From Armatimonadota bacterium (lineage in GTDB: Bacteria > Armatimonadota > UBA10988), in the NCBI GenBank assembly GCA_016235455.1, contig JACRKZ010000085.1:1-64000 (forward strand): a DNA stretch of 64,000 nucleotides. The letters run 5' to 3'. Each line of letters opens with the position of its first letter. Positions within the stretch are counted from its first letter, which is position 1. The notes under the pieces are model-generated. The model was not told where the DNA came from, did not search any database, and saw only the letters and a list, made by a program, of their open reading frames with translations. Below, in pieces: positions 17,963-26,775 of the stretch. The position numbers and the translations under genes are program-made.

Positions 17963-18481
17963 ATGGTCGACGACAGCCAGCCGCATCGGCGCCGGTCGGT
18001 GCGGCTGGTGGGTTATCGCTACGCCAGGCCGGGCACCTGCTCTGTGACGGTCTGCACCGCCGGCTGGCGCTGCATCCTGGCGCGGTTGGACGATGGCTAC
18101 CTGGACCTCACGCCCACCGGCCGCATCGTCGCGGAGGAGTGGTTGCGCGCGCCCGTGCTGCGGCCCGAGGTAGAGCTCGACGCCTTCGTAGTGATGCCCA
18201 ACCACCGCCATGCGGTCTTGGTCATCGGAGAGACCGCCAGCGAGCGAGGCCGGGTGGGCGAGTTCCACCGCCCTGCGCGGTCGTTGGGCGCGGTGCTGGC
18301 CGGTTTCAAGTCGACAACGACCAGCCGCGTACGCCGCCTGCCCGGCTGGTCAGGCCGGGCGGTCTGGCAGCGCGGCTACCACGAGCACATCGTGCGCAGT
18401 GAGGGCGCGCTGGCCAACATCCGCGCCTGTGTTGCTGACAACCCAGCCAGCTGGCGGATGGACCGGCACAACCAACGGTAG
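17963..18481 (+). CDS. REP-associated tyrosine transposase (RAYT, IS200-like)
   Basis: A 172-residue HUH-type Y1 nuclease of the TnpA-REP family that nicks palindromic REP DNA. The HUH motif is H81-R-H83 in MPNHRHAVLVI, and the catalytic tyrosine is probably Y139 in WQRGYHEHIV; both are intact, so the protein should be active. RAYTs are normally single-copy domesticated transposases flanked by the REP palindromes they recognise. Here a perfect 12-bp inverted repeat covers the stop codon (18478-18504). The gene begins 8 bp after the VOC gene, without an obvious ribosome-binding site. Several other palindromic repeats in the window may be its past targets, though they differ in sequence. Confidence 0.9.
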   Translation: MVDDSQPHRRRSVRLVGYRYARPGTCSVTVCTAGWRCILARLDDGYLDLTPTGRIVAEEWLRAPVLRPEVELDAFVVMPNHRHAVLVIGETASERGRVGEFHRPARSLGAVLAGFKSTTTSRVRRLPGWSGRAVWQRGYHEHIVRSEGALANIRACVADNPASWRMDRHNQR

Positions 18482-18504
18482 GGGCGCACGCCGTGCGCCC
18501 CTAC
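18478..18504. repeat. REP palindrome overlapping the RAYT stop codon
   Basis: GTAGGGGCGCAC (18478-18489), loop GCC, GTGCGCCCCTAC (18493-18504): a perfect 12-bp inverted repeat that includes the TAG stop of the RAYT gene. It ends just inside the stop region of the convergent GH97 gene, so it can double as a terminator for both. Confidence 0.8.
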
Positions 18505-20447
18505 GGGGTGCTCGTGGTTGCTGCCGTGCGTAGGACGTAGCCGCCGTTGGCCGCCAGGCTCACCGCGCCGACCTCATGCCCAACGCGCAGCGTGCCTTCC
18601 GGCCCGTCGCTCAGGCAGGTCACCAGACTGCCCCTGCCCAGCCAGGCCAGGTCAAGCGGCAAGGTCAATGGCGCACTGGTGCCGTTGAGCGCCGCGACGA
18701 ACCACGTCGTGCCCGACCGCCGCGCCACGGCCACGTAGCGGCCGGGATCGGCGGCCAGACAGCGCGACTCGTCCCACGCCGCCGGCACCGAACCCAGCAG
18801 ATCGAGCGCCGCGTCGGGCAGCGCGCGGTACCAGTCGGCACGGCCGCCATGGTGCTGCACGCCCGAGGTGAAGAGCACCGGCAACGCCAGTTGGTGCGCG
18901 GCGGTGACGCGATGTCGCCACGGTGCGCCGTCCAGCAACGCTGGCGTGTAGTCCATCGGGGCGATCACGTTGCGCGTGAACGGCAGGATGGCGTGGTGGG
19001 CCGCCGCGCGGTCGCCGTAGTCGCTCTCGAAGTGGTAGCTCTCCTCGCCCAGTACCGCCTCGGCCGACAGCAGGTTGGGCCAGGTGCGCTGCCAGCCGCG
19101 CGGGATGGTGCAGCCGTGCAGCACGACGACCAGCCGGCGCTCCGCCGCATCGCGACACAGGTCGAGCATGGTCCTGACCGCGAGTTGCTTGTCGCTGCAC
19201 CAGAAGTCGATTTTGAACCCCGCCACGCCGGCGGCCGCCGCCTCGTCCAGCCGGCGGCGGCGGTCGGGCACGTCGTACATCTCCGTGCTGTCGCCCCACA
19301 GCAGCAGCCGCACGCCGCGTTCGCGCGCCGCCGCGGCCATCTCGCCCAGCGGCACGTTCCACCAGCCGGCGTCGAGCAGCTCATACTCCCAGCCGCGTTC
19401 GGCCGCGAAGTCGAGGAACGTGCCGAAGGCACGCCGGTCGAAGCGCTCGGGCTGACTCAGCCAGGACCAACTGGCCCGGCCCGGCGCGATCCACGAGGGG
19501 TCGGTGACCTCGCACGGCTGGGCCAAGTCGGTAGGCCAGGTGCTGGTCACGATGCTCCCGGCCTCGCCGGCCAACGCCAGCCCGCGCCACGCCGTGGTCA
19601 GCGGCAGCGTGGTCAACGGCGCAGCCGACGAGGCCAGGAGCGCGGGCACCTTCTGCTTGTACTCGCCCGCCGACGGCCAGCGCACACGGTAGACACCGTC
19701 GGTGCCATCGCTCAGGTGCGTGCCGCACCAGCTCTCGTCGACGCCTGATTCCACGCTCAGCGCCCAGGCGTCGCCGTCGGCCAGGCGGTACAGGCCACCG
19801 AAGCTCCAGCCCGCGGCCGGGTTCGGCCCGCGACAGCGCCCCGGCGCCTGGCCGATGGCCACCGCTTGGTAATAGTCCTCGTAGGCCGGCGTGTAGTCGC
19901 TGGGTTGATGGTACGGCTGCAGCCAGGCCTGGCCGGAAGTGAAGGCGAAGCCGGTGTGGTCGGCGGCCACGGCCACCGGTTGGCCATCATAGCCCGGCGG
20001 CGCGGGCAGGCGGTAGCGCACGGCCACACCGCCGTCGGCCACGCGCAGGTCGATCAGCAGCAGCGCACCGCGCGCGTTGCGCAGAGTCGCCGTGACCTGC
20101 CGCCAGGGGCTGTCCACCTGCCGGCAGGGCCCGGTCCACAGCGCGTAGCGCTCGCGCCCGTCGATGCCCGGAGTCGCGCCCACCAGGCTCAGGCCGGAGT
20201 CGAACGAGTCGGCGCCGACGGTCAATCCCAGCGGCGAATCGGCCAGGACCGGGTGGTCGCGATACCACACGCGCCACAGCAGGCTTCCCTGCGGGGTCAA
20301 CGTCAGTTCGGCGCGGACCCGATTCTGTGGCGATGCGATGGATGCAACCGGGCGCGAGCCGGCGGCGTCGAGGGTCAGCAGCATGCACAGGGCAAGAGCG
20401 GTCAACGGGTGCTCCCGGGTGAGGACGGTCTTTCCGTCGCTCGGCAT
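18501..20447 (-). CDS. GH97 family alpha-glucosidase/alpha-galactosidase, exported
   Basis: A 648-residue exported enzyme close to the usual GH97 length. Signal-type N-terminus MPSDGKTVLTREHPLTALAL with a hydrophobic core to about residue 30. The N-terminal supersandwich domain (about 35-260) holds SPLGLTVGADSF. The catalytic barrel (about 320-560) holds RASWSWLSQPERFD, WEYELLDAGWW, GVAGFKIDFW, VVLHGCTIPRGWQRTWPNL, EESYHFESDYG and FTRNVIAPMDYTP, which are GH97 signatures. A small C-terminal beta domain follows. GH97 enzymes may be inverting glucosidases or retaining galactosidases; I could not decide. ATG at 20447 with AGGA close upstream is used; a TTG start further in, with GGGAG, is an alternative. 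Divergent from the GH71/99-like gene across a large palindrome. Confidence 0.85.
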   Translation of the reverse strand: MPSDGKTVLTREHPLTALALCMLLTLDAAGSRPVASIASPQNRVRAELTLTPQGSLLWRVWYRDHPVLADSPLGLTVGADSFDSGLSLVGATPGIDGRERYALWTGPCRQVDSPWRQVTATLRNARGALLLIDLRVADGGVAVRYRLPAPPGYDGQPVAVAADHTGFAFTSGQAWLQPYHQPSDYTPAYEDYYQAVAIGQAPGRCRGPNPAAGWSFGGLYRLADGDAWALSVESGVDESWCGTHLSDGTDGVYRVRWPSAGEYKQKVPALLASSAAPLTTLPLTTAWRGLALAGEAGSIVTSTWPTDLAQPCEVTDPSWIAPGRASWSWLSQPERFDRRAFGTFLDFAAERGWEYELLDAGWWNVPLGEMAAAARERGVRLLLWGDSTEMYDVPDRRRRLDEAAAAGVAGFKIDFWCSDKQLAVRTMLDLCRDAAERRLVVVLHGCTIPRGWQRTWPNLLSAEAVLGEESYHFESDYGDRAAAHHAILPFTRNVIAPMDYTPALLDGAPWRHRVTAAHQLALPVLFTSGVQHHGGRADWYRALPDAALDLLGSVPAAWDESRCLAADPGRYVAVARRSGTTWFVAALNGTSAPLTLPLDLAWLGRGSLVTCLSDGPEGTLRVGHEVGAVSLAANGGYVLRTAATTSTP

Positions 20448-20478
20448 GAGTTCCTGCCTGCCCGGCGAATGCAGCGAT

Positions 20479-20596
20479 GTTCGTAGTTCGGCCCAGAGGC
20501 CAATGGCGATTCCACACCAGATCGGCGCCGCCAGCGGCGCGGTGGACTGCCACCGCCGTGTGGGATCGCCATTCGCCCAAGACCGAAACTACGAAC
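20479..20596. repeat. 118-bp three-stem palindromic (MITE-like) element
   Basis: Outer arms 20479-20517 and 20558-20596 are imperfect inverted repeats with ends GTTCGTAGTTCGG and CCGAAACTACGAAC and an inner block matching CAATGGCGATTCCACAC. Between them are two perfect hairpins, GCGCCGC-CA-GCGGCGC (20525-20540) and GGTGG-ACTG-CCACC (20541-20554). The element fills most of the spacer between divergent GH97 and GH71/99-like genes and contains no ORF. It looks like a mobile non-coding palindrome rather than an operator because of its size. Confidence 0.75.
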
Positions 20597-20614
20597 CCTG
20601 AGCGGAGGAAGGCA

Positions 20615-22633
20615 ATGCTGACATTTCGACTGGCGACGTTGTGCCTGGCCGGGGCGCTCCTGGGGGCAGGAGAGGCCGAGGCACAACCGCACCGGGCCAT
20701 GACCCTGACCGAGGCGCTGTCGCCGTATGTCGGCCCGGTGGTCAAGGGCGTCGACACCACGACCGTCGACGGCAAGGTCATGGCCGGCTACCAGGGCTGG
20801 TTCATGGCCAAGGGCGACGGCTATGAGCCGGGCTGGGTGCACTGGGGCGGTGTCGACCAGAACCCGCCGCGGGCCAGCTTCGACCTGTGGCCCGACATGA
20901 CGGAGCTACCGCCGAGCGAGCGCTTCGCCAGCGGGTATCGCTATGCCGACGGCACGCGCGGCGAACTGTTCAGCTCCACGGTCAAGGAGACCGTGCTGCG
21001 CCACTTCGAATGGATGAAGCAGTACGGCATCGACGGCGTCTGGGTGCAGCGCTTCACCAGCTGCGTGAGCAACCAGAACGACTGGAACTATCTGCGCACG
21101 ACGGCCGTGCTGAGCCATTGCCGCGAGGGCGCCAACCGCACTGGCCGTGCCTTTGCCGTGATGTACGACACCGACTTCGACCGCCGCGCCATCGACGCCA
21201 TGAAGTCCGACTGGACGCGGCTGGTGCGCGAGATGAAGCTGCTCGACACGCCTGCCTACATCAAGCATCGCGGCGGCCCGGTCATCGCGCTGTGGGGCTA
21301 CGGCTTCGACCATCGCAAGTTCGACCCGGTGGCCACGCGCGAGTTCTTCGAATGGCTGAAGAAGCCGGAGAACGGCGCCTGCACCATCATGCTGGGCATC
21401 CCCAACGACTGGGTCGGCTGGACCGACGAGCGTATGACGCTGCTGCGACAGTACGGCCAGATCATCAGCCCCTGGAACGTCGGCCGTTACGGCACGCTGG
21501 ACGGCGCGAGCGCCCATGCCAAGCGCTACTGGCCGGCCGATCTGGCGTTCTGCAGGGCGAACGACAAGGACTACTACGCAGTGGCCTTCCCCGGCTTCTC
21601 GTGGACCAACCTGATGAAGGGCAACAGCCCGCTCAACCAGATCCCGCGCCAAGGCGGGCGGTTCCTCTGGCGGCAGATCGAGGAGATCCGCCGGTACGGC
21701 ATGAAGATGGTCTACATCGCCATGTTCGACGAAGTCGACGAGGGCACGGCAGTCTTCAAGGTCACCAACCAGCCGCCGCAGGGCCGGTTCGGCACCTACG
21801 AGGGCCTGCCCAGCGACCACTACCTCAGACTGTGCGGCCTGGCCGGCCGCTATCTACGCGGCGAGGACGTGACCTTCCCCGAGGTCCAGCCGGACCCGGC
21901 GCAGATGACCTATCGGCCGATCCCGCAGTTGGCCTACTACCAGCAGCCGAGCCGGTTCTTGCAAGCCACGCGTGACCGCTGGAAGCAACTGCTCGACGGC
22001 GTGCCCATCGTGCTGCATGACGAGCCTTACAGCGAGTGGATCAGCGACCTCTACAACGCTGGCTCGCTGGACATGCGGCTGTCGACCTGGGCTGACATCC
22101 TGGCCAAGCCCGACGCGTCAAAGCTGATGGTCTTCGCCGCGGGCAACGAGAGCTTCGGCGCGCCGGACGCACAGGTGCCGGCGATCGTCGAACGCGCCAG
22201 GCAGCACTTGCGCGGCGGCGGCGTGGTGCTGGTCGCGGGCGGTGGCGGCTATCCGCTGTTCTACCCCGGCGGCAGCACCGAAGCGGCCAAGTTCGGCTTC
22301 CGGCTGCAGATGGTCAACAGCCCCGCGGGCAGCCGCGTGAAGTTCGACCCGGCCCTGGGCACCGACGTTCCGGCGTTCCAGCTCAAGAGCGCTGGCAGCT
22401 CGCGCCTGATGCGAAAGACACAGTACCCGGGAGCGCCGCGTTACGTGTCTCTGGCGCGCGTGGACCTGCCCGACGGCACGGCCAACGGTGATGCGCTGGC
22501 GGCGGTGCAGCCGGGCGGAGACCTGGGCCAGGGCTGGATCGTCTATGTGGCGGCCGACCTGCTGCAGTGCCCCGACCGCGAGACACTGCTCGACGCGCTG
22601 CTCAACTGGCTCCGGCCGCGGCTCAACGGCTGA
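20615..22633 (+). CDS. Exported glycoside hydrolase, GH71/99-like
   Basis: A 672-residue exported protein. ATG at 20615 after GGAGGAAGG gives the signal peptide MLTFRLATLCLAGALLGAGE and a cleavage near EAEAQ. The catalytic part (about 50-440) has MAGYQGWFMAKGDGYEPGW, HFEWMKQYGIDGVWVQRF, AVMYDTDFD and MVYIAMFDEVDEGTAVFK, a pattern seen in GH71/GH99-type endo-glycanases and in proteins often named xylosidase/arabinosidase. A C-terminal part (about 480-672) has LMVFAAGNESFG and LRGGGVVLVAGGGG and may be a glutamine-amidotransferase-like accessory domain. Probably cotranscribed with the downstream GH-A enzyme (13-bp gap). Confidence 0.75.
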   Translation: MLTFRLATLCLAGALLGAGEAEAQPHRAMTLTEALSPYVGPVVKGVDTTTVDGKVMAGYQGWFMAKGDGYEPGWVHWGGVDQNPPRASFDLWPDMTELPPSERFASGYRYADGTRGELFSSTVKETVLRHFEWMKQYGIDGVWVQRFTSCVSNQNDWNYLRTTAVLSHCREGANRTGRAFAVMYDTDFDRRAIDAMKSDWTRLVREMKLLDTPAYIKHRGGPVIALWGYGFDHRKFDPVATREFFEWLKKPENGACTIMLGIPNDWVGWTDERMTLLRQYGQIISPWNVGRYGTLDGASAHAKRYWPADLAFCRANDKDYYAVAFPGFSWTNLMKGNSPLNQIPRQGGRFLWRQIEEIRRYGMKMVYIAMFDEVDEGTAVFKVTNQPPQGRFGTYEGLPSDHYLRLCGLAGRYLRGEDVTFPEVQPDPAQMTYRPIPQLAYYQQPSRFLQATRDRWKQLLDGVPIVLHDEPYSEWISDLYNAGSLDMRLSTWADILAKPDASKLMVFAAGNESFGAPDAQVPAIVERARQHLRGGGVVLVAGGGGYPLFYPGGSTEAAKFGFRLQMVNSPAGSRVKFDPALGTDVPAFQLKSAGSSRLMRKTQYPGAPRYVSLARVDLPDGTANGDALAAVQPGGDLGQGWIVYVAADLLQCPDRETLLDALLNWLRPRLNG

Positions 22634-22646
22634 TAAGGACCTATCC

Positions 22647-25600
22647 ATGACCAATTGTCTGCGTTTGGCGGCCTGCCTGTTGTTGGCCGTGTCGGCTGGA
22701 TCTGCCGAGCAACTCGTGGTGCGCGACCTGCTGACGGGCACCGCGCCGAACTGGGCCGCCGGCCCGTGGGACACGGCGCCGAGCCGTTCGTCCGCCACCA
22801 ATGACCGCCCGGCCGGCGCTGCCGGCCCGGCGGTGGAACTGACCGTGGCCTACACCGGCGGCGGGTTCGAGCATGTCACGCTGGCGCCGCCGTTCGGGCC
22901 GATCCCTGGTCGCATCCGGCGGCTCAGCGTGTGGGCCAAGGCGCTGGCCGCCGACTACGCCTGGATCGTCTCGTTCCAGGACGCCGAAGGCAAGGACACC
23001 GTCGGTGGCAAGAAGCTCGAATGGGGCCTGCGCACCGTGCCCAGCCAATGGGTCAAGTTGGACTTCACCGTACCCGCCGACTGGCCGCAGCCGCTGAAGC
23101 TGGCCGGCTTGACCGGCCACAACTGGGAGAAGCAGAATGCCAAGGCCGAGGCGTCGGTGCGGCTGGCCGGCTTCACGGTAGAGACCGACATCGACGGCAT
23201 CACCGACCCGGCCAAGCTGGTCAGCCTGAGCGCGACCACCGGTGTGCCCAGCAACCTGTTCCAGCCCGACGCGCCCGTGCGCTACACCGTGGTCTGCGAT
23301 AGCTGGCTGGGCAAGGAGCTTAGTGGCACCCTCGCCTACGAACTGCGCGACGCCGAGGGCAAGGTGGTCGGCAGCGAGTCCCGCCCGCTGGCCATGCGCG
23401 ACACGCAGACGGTGCCGCTGGACCTCAAGCCGCCGGGCTTTGGCGCCTACCGACTGCGTCTCTCGGCCAAACTGGGCGACGTCAGCTTCGAGCGGCAGAG
23501 CCGCTTCGCCTACACGCCGGCTCCACCCAAACAGACCTGGGAGCAGAAGGTCGCCGGCCCGTACGGCCTGAACATCCACGGCGGGCTGGCCGGGATCGAC
23601 TACCGTGGCATCGCGCGCATGGGCTTCACGTGGGTCCGCGACTACGCGTATAGCTTCGAGTGGATGACCCGCGCGCGCGGCGCTGACAGCCGGTATGCCG
23701 GCTGGCCCTACTACAACAAGCTCGACGCCGCGGTGCAGGACGCCGGCCTGGTGCTGCTGCCGTGCCTCATGGGTGGCATCGGCCAGCCGGTCAAGGGCGG
23801 GAGACTGGCGCCGGACAAGGCGTGGCGCTCGGACATTCTGCCCATCTTGCTGCGCTTCCCGCAGTATGTGGCCTGGGAGCTGGACAACGAGTACGACTAC
23901 CACAGCGGCCGCGAGGAGGAAGCACGAGGCTGGTCGAGCTACGATGCCTACCATCGTGGGTTCGCCCAGGTGCTCAAGGTGGTCGATGACAAGACGCTGG
24001 CCGTGGCCCAAGGCCAGGCCGGCGTCCATCCCGACTGGGTGCGCCGCAGCGTGGCCAACCACAGCTTCGACCAGATCGATGTGGTCAACGCGCATGTCTA
24101 CACCGGCACCAAGCCGCCCGAGATCGTCACCGAGAACGCCAACGTCGGCCAGGAAGGCGAGGCACCCGGCCTGCTGTACGACGTGTTCCGGGACTTCGTG
24201 TCGGCCTCGCGGTCCGATGGCAAGCAGCGCCAGACCTGGCTGACCGAGTTCGGCTGGGACACGCTGGCGGGCTACATCGTCAACGAGAAGGAGCAGGCAG
24301 CCTACCTGCAGCGCGGCTATGCGCTGGGCCTGCAGGCCGGGCTGGACAAGATGTTCTGGTACTGGCAGCGCGATACTAAGGACAAGCCGAAGCAGTACTT
24401 CGACGGCTGCGGCCTGCTGGACCCGGCCGACGAGCCCAAGCCCGCCGCCGCCGCCATCGCAGCGCTGACCGCCTTCCTGCCCCATCCAACGCCGGTGGGC
24501 CGCTGCGCCCCGGCGCCGGGCGCCATGGGCCATGTGTTCCGGTCCGCCGACCAGATCGTGGCCATGGTCTTCCGCGTCGAGCCCGAGGCCGCCGCGCCGA
24601 CCGTCGACCTGCCCAACGGCAAGCTCTTCGATATGTGGGGCAACCCGCTGACCGAGCGCCGCCAGAAGCTGGACATCACGCCGGTGTGGATTGTCGGCCT
24701 GCCCGAAACAGACGCGCTGTACCGACAGGCCGCCTACGACCTGGCCACGCCGGGCTTCATGCGCGTCACCGCGGGCGATCCCTTGACCATCGAGACCAAG
24801 GTGACCAACAACCGCACGACGGCCCTGGCTGCGACGCTGGCGGTGAACGCGCCGAAGGGCTGGACGGCTACCGCCGCGCCAGCGGTGTCGCTCGCGCCGG
24901 GCGCCACCCAGACCGCGCCGGTGACCGTCACCATCGACCCGCGCGAGCCGGCCGGACAGAGCGCGGTGATGATCGACATCACCGAGAACGGCTTGAAGCA
25001 CCGCCTGACCACGCTGGTCGAGGTGGCGGCCGCGGCCAACCTGAGCGTGTCGCCGTTGAGCGGCGCGCCCGGCGCGGCCAAGGTCGAAGTCGCCGTGCGC
25101 AACAACCGCCGCCGGCCGGCCAGCTTCGAGCTGACCTCGGTGCTGCCCGCCAACTGGAAGATAGAGCCGGCGAAGGCCACCGTGGCCGATATCGCGCCCG
25201 GTGCCACGGCCAAGACGACCTTCACCGTGACCTGGACGCCGAGTTGGACCACCGGTGAGCAGGCGTTGATCAAGGTGGCCACGCCCGAGGGGCAGGTGGT
25301 CTCGAGCGCCGGTCTGCGGCCGGGCACGCTGAGCATCCCGCGGGTGGATGCGCCCAAGCTCGACGGTAATCCAGCGGGCTGGCCGGCGGCTGCCAAGCTG
25401 CCCGACTGGGCCATGGGCCGCGTCGGCAGCGGCACCAAGGGCGATGTCTGGCTGGGCTGGACGCCCGACGGGCTGTGGGTGGCCTGCCGGGTCGACCCGT
25501 CGCCGGTCACGGTGACCGATCCGCGCGCCTTCTGGGCGCAAGACTGCCTGGAGTTGTTCGTCGATACGGCCAACAGCAAGGCCGAGCGGGCCAAGTATGT

Positions 25601-25937
25601 GCCGGGCGACCACCAGTTCTGGCTCTGCCCGCTGGTCGGCGAGAAGCGCGCCTACCTGGGCCAGTGGCAGCGCGGTACGGAGATCGAGGCCACGCACTGG
25701 GACATCCAGGGCATCCGTAGCTTCGCGGGCCGGTCGGGCGGCGGGTACGTGATGGAGGCGCTCATTCCGGCGGCGCAGATCAAGGGCTTTGCCGGCCAGG
25801 CTGGCCGCAAGCTGGGCCTTTGCGCGAACCTGTCGGTGCCGGGCGACACGGGTCGTGGCGAGCTGTACTGGCCGCTGGACAAGGCCGGCGGCGTGGCTGA
25901 GAAGCCGGCGCTGTGGGGTACGGTGGAGCTGCGCTAG
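22647..25937 (+). CDS. Large exported clan GH-A enzyme with NEW3 and CBM9-like domains
   Basis: A 1096-residue exported multidomain glycosidase. Signal peptide MTNCLRLAACLLLAVSAGSA. The N-terminal beta domains reach about residue 310. The barrel (about 315-620) has the acid/base E415 in WELDNEYDY and the nucleophile E534 in TWLTEFGWD, giving a retaining clan GH-A enzyme. Next comes a NEW3-type domain (about 705-800, VTNNRTTALAATLAVNAPKG), a second Ig-like repeat (about 800-890), and a CBM9-like domain (about 900-1096, APKLDGNPAGWPAAAKL, DCLELFVDTANSK, YVMEALIPAAQIKGF). The family within clan A is not clear. AAGGA lies 8 bp before the ATG. It is followed by the GH16 gene at 24 bp. Confidence 0.82.
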   Translation: MTNCLRLAACLLLAVSAGSAEQLVVRDLLTGTAPNWAAGPWDTAPSRSSATNDRPAGAAGPAVELTVAYTGGGFEHVTLAPPFGPIPGRIRRLSVWAKALAADYAWIVSFQDAEGKDTVGGKKLEWGLRTVPSQWVKLDFTVPADWPQPLKLAGLTGHNWEKQNAKAEASVRLAGFTVETDIDGITDPAKLVSLSATTGVPSNLFQPDAPVRYTVVCDSWLGKELSGTLAYELRDAEGKVVGSESRPLAMRDTQTVPLDLKPPGFGAYRLRLSAKLGDVSFERQSRFAYTPAPPKQTWEQKVAGPYGLNIHGGLAGIDYRGIARMGFTWVRDYAYSFEWMTRARGADSRYAGWPYYNKLDAAVQDAGLVLLPCLMGGIGQPVKGGRLAPDKAWRSDILPILLRFPQYVAWELDNEYDYHSGREEEARGWSSYDAYHRGFAQVLKVVDDKTLAVAQGQAGVHPDWVRRSVANHSFDQIDVVNAHVYTGTKPPEIVTENANVGQEGEAPGLLYDVFRDFVSASRSDGKQRQTWLTEFGWDTLAGYIVNEKEQAAYLQRGYALGLQAGLDKMFWYWQRDTKDKPKQYFDGCGLLDPADEPKPAAAAIAALTAFLPHPTPVGRCAPAPGAMGHVFRSADQIVAMVFRVEPEAAAPTVDLPNGKLFDMWGNPLTERRQKLDITPVWIVGLPETDALYRQAAYDLATPGFMRVTAGDPLTIETKVTNNRTTALAATLAVNAPKGWTATAAPAVSLAPGATQTAPVTVTIDPREPAGQSAVMIDITENGLKHRLTTLVEVAAAANLSVSPLSGAPGAAKVEVAVRNNRRRPASFELTSVLPANWKIEPAKATVADIAPGATAKTTFTVTWTPSWTTGEQALIKVATPEGQVVSSAGLRPGTLSIPRVDAPKLDGNPAGWPAAAKLPDWAMGRVGSGTKGDVWLGWTPDGLWVACRVDPSPVTVTDPRAFWAQDCLELFVDTANSKAERAKYVPGDHQFWLCPLVGEKRAYLGQWQRGTEIEATHWDIQGIRSFAGRSGGGYVMEALIPAAQIKGFAGQAGRKLGLCANLSVPGDTGRGELYWPLDKAGGVAEKPALWGTVELR

Positions 25938-25961
25938 GCGTTGAGCATGGAGCGTGAACGC

Positions 25962-26750
25962 ATGAGGACGCGTGGTCTGCTGGCTGGCGTGGTGATGGTT
26001 CTGTCGGCTCGGGCCGGCCTCTGCCAGGCGGCAGTACCGCCGGGAGTAGGGCTGCCGGCGGCGCCCGACGGGCTGGTCTGGAAGCTGGTCTGGCAAGACG
26101 AGTTCGATGGGCCGAAGCTCGATGAGACCAAGTGGGAGACGCCGCCGGATGGCCCACGCCACGACGGATGGTGGATGCGCAAGGCCGTCTCGGTGGATGG
26201 CAACGGGCATTTGGTCATTCAGACGTCGCGCGAGGGTGACAAGATCATCGGTGGCTGCGCGCGCACCAAGGGCAGGTTCGCGCACACCTTCGGCTACTAC
26301 GAGGCGCGGGTCAAGCTGCCCCATGAGCAGGGACACTGGTCGGCGTTCTGGCTGTTTGAGGGTGTGCACACCACGCCGGACGGCTGGTACAACGGCTCCG
26401 AGATCGACGTCTACGAGAAGTTCTGGCCCAACGATGAGGTCAAGCATACGCTCTACTGGGACCCGGCCGGCGACCACAAGCTCAAGGAATGGAACCGAAT
26501 CGAGACGGTGCCTGGCATCCGTGAAGGTTGGCACACCTTTGCGGTATGGCGGAAGCCTGACGAGTACGTGTACTACGTCGACGGTCGGGAGTCCTGGCGC
26601 ATCAACCCCGGCGGCATAGCCCAGGTGCCCATGTACATCAAGCTCAGCGACGAGCACGCGGCCTGGTGTAAGGACATCACCAAGGCGGCTCTACCCGACG
26701 AGTTCATGGTCGACCATGTCCGCGTGTATGACCTGGTGGACAAGCCGTAG
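25962..26750 (+). CDS. Secreted GH16 beta-glucanase-type enzyme
   Basis: A 262-residue exported GH16 endo-glycanase of usual length. Signal peptide MRTRGLLAGVVMVLSARAGL. The fold begins WQDEFDGPKLDETKWE. The catalytic motif is E147-I-D149-V-Y-E152 (EIDVYE), with E147 as nucleophile, D149 assisting and E152 as acid/base. Later features are FGYYEARVKLP, WHTFAVWRKPDEYVYYVDG and FMVDHVRVYD. GH16 covers laminarinases, agarases, carrageenases and xyloglucanases; the sulfatase upstream makes a marine-type galactan or mixed beta-glucan possible, but nothing fixes it. ATG at 25962 is chosen over TTG at 25941 and ATG at 25947 because it has GGAG 9 bp upstream and begins the signal peptide. Confidence 0.88.
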   Translation: MRTRGLLAGVVMVLSARAGLCQAAVPPGVGLPAAPDGLVWKLVWQDEFDGPKLDETKWETPPDGPRHDGWWMRKAVSVDGNGHLVIQTSREGDKIIGGCARTKGRFAHTFGYYEARVKLPHEQGHWSAFWLFEGVHTTPDGWYNGSEIDVYEKFWPNDEVKHTLYWDPAGDHKLKEWNRIETVPGIREGWHTFAVWRKPDEYVYYVDGRESWRINPGGIAQVPMYIKLSDEHAAWCKDITKAALPDEFMVDHVRVYDLVDKP

Positions 26751-26775
26751 TCGTGCGGCTTCGCGTCGGCCTGGG

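Noticed and set aside
16518..18481. Mobile island formed by gldA, VOC protein and RAYT
   Set aside because: The RAYT follows the VOC gene by chance-like spacing. There are no terminal repeats around the three genes, and RAYTs usually do not carry passengers.
22641..26657. Very long minus-strand open frame opposite the glycosidase genes
   Set aside because: Covers three recognisable plus-strand genes with signal peptides and catalytic motifs. Its own translation shows only Arg/His/Gly/Val-rich sequence and no domain.
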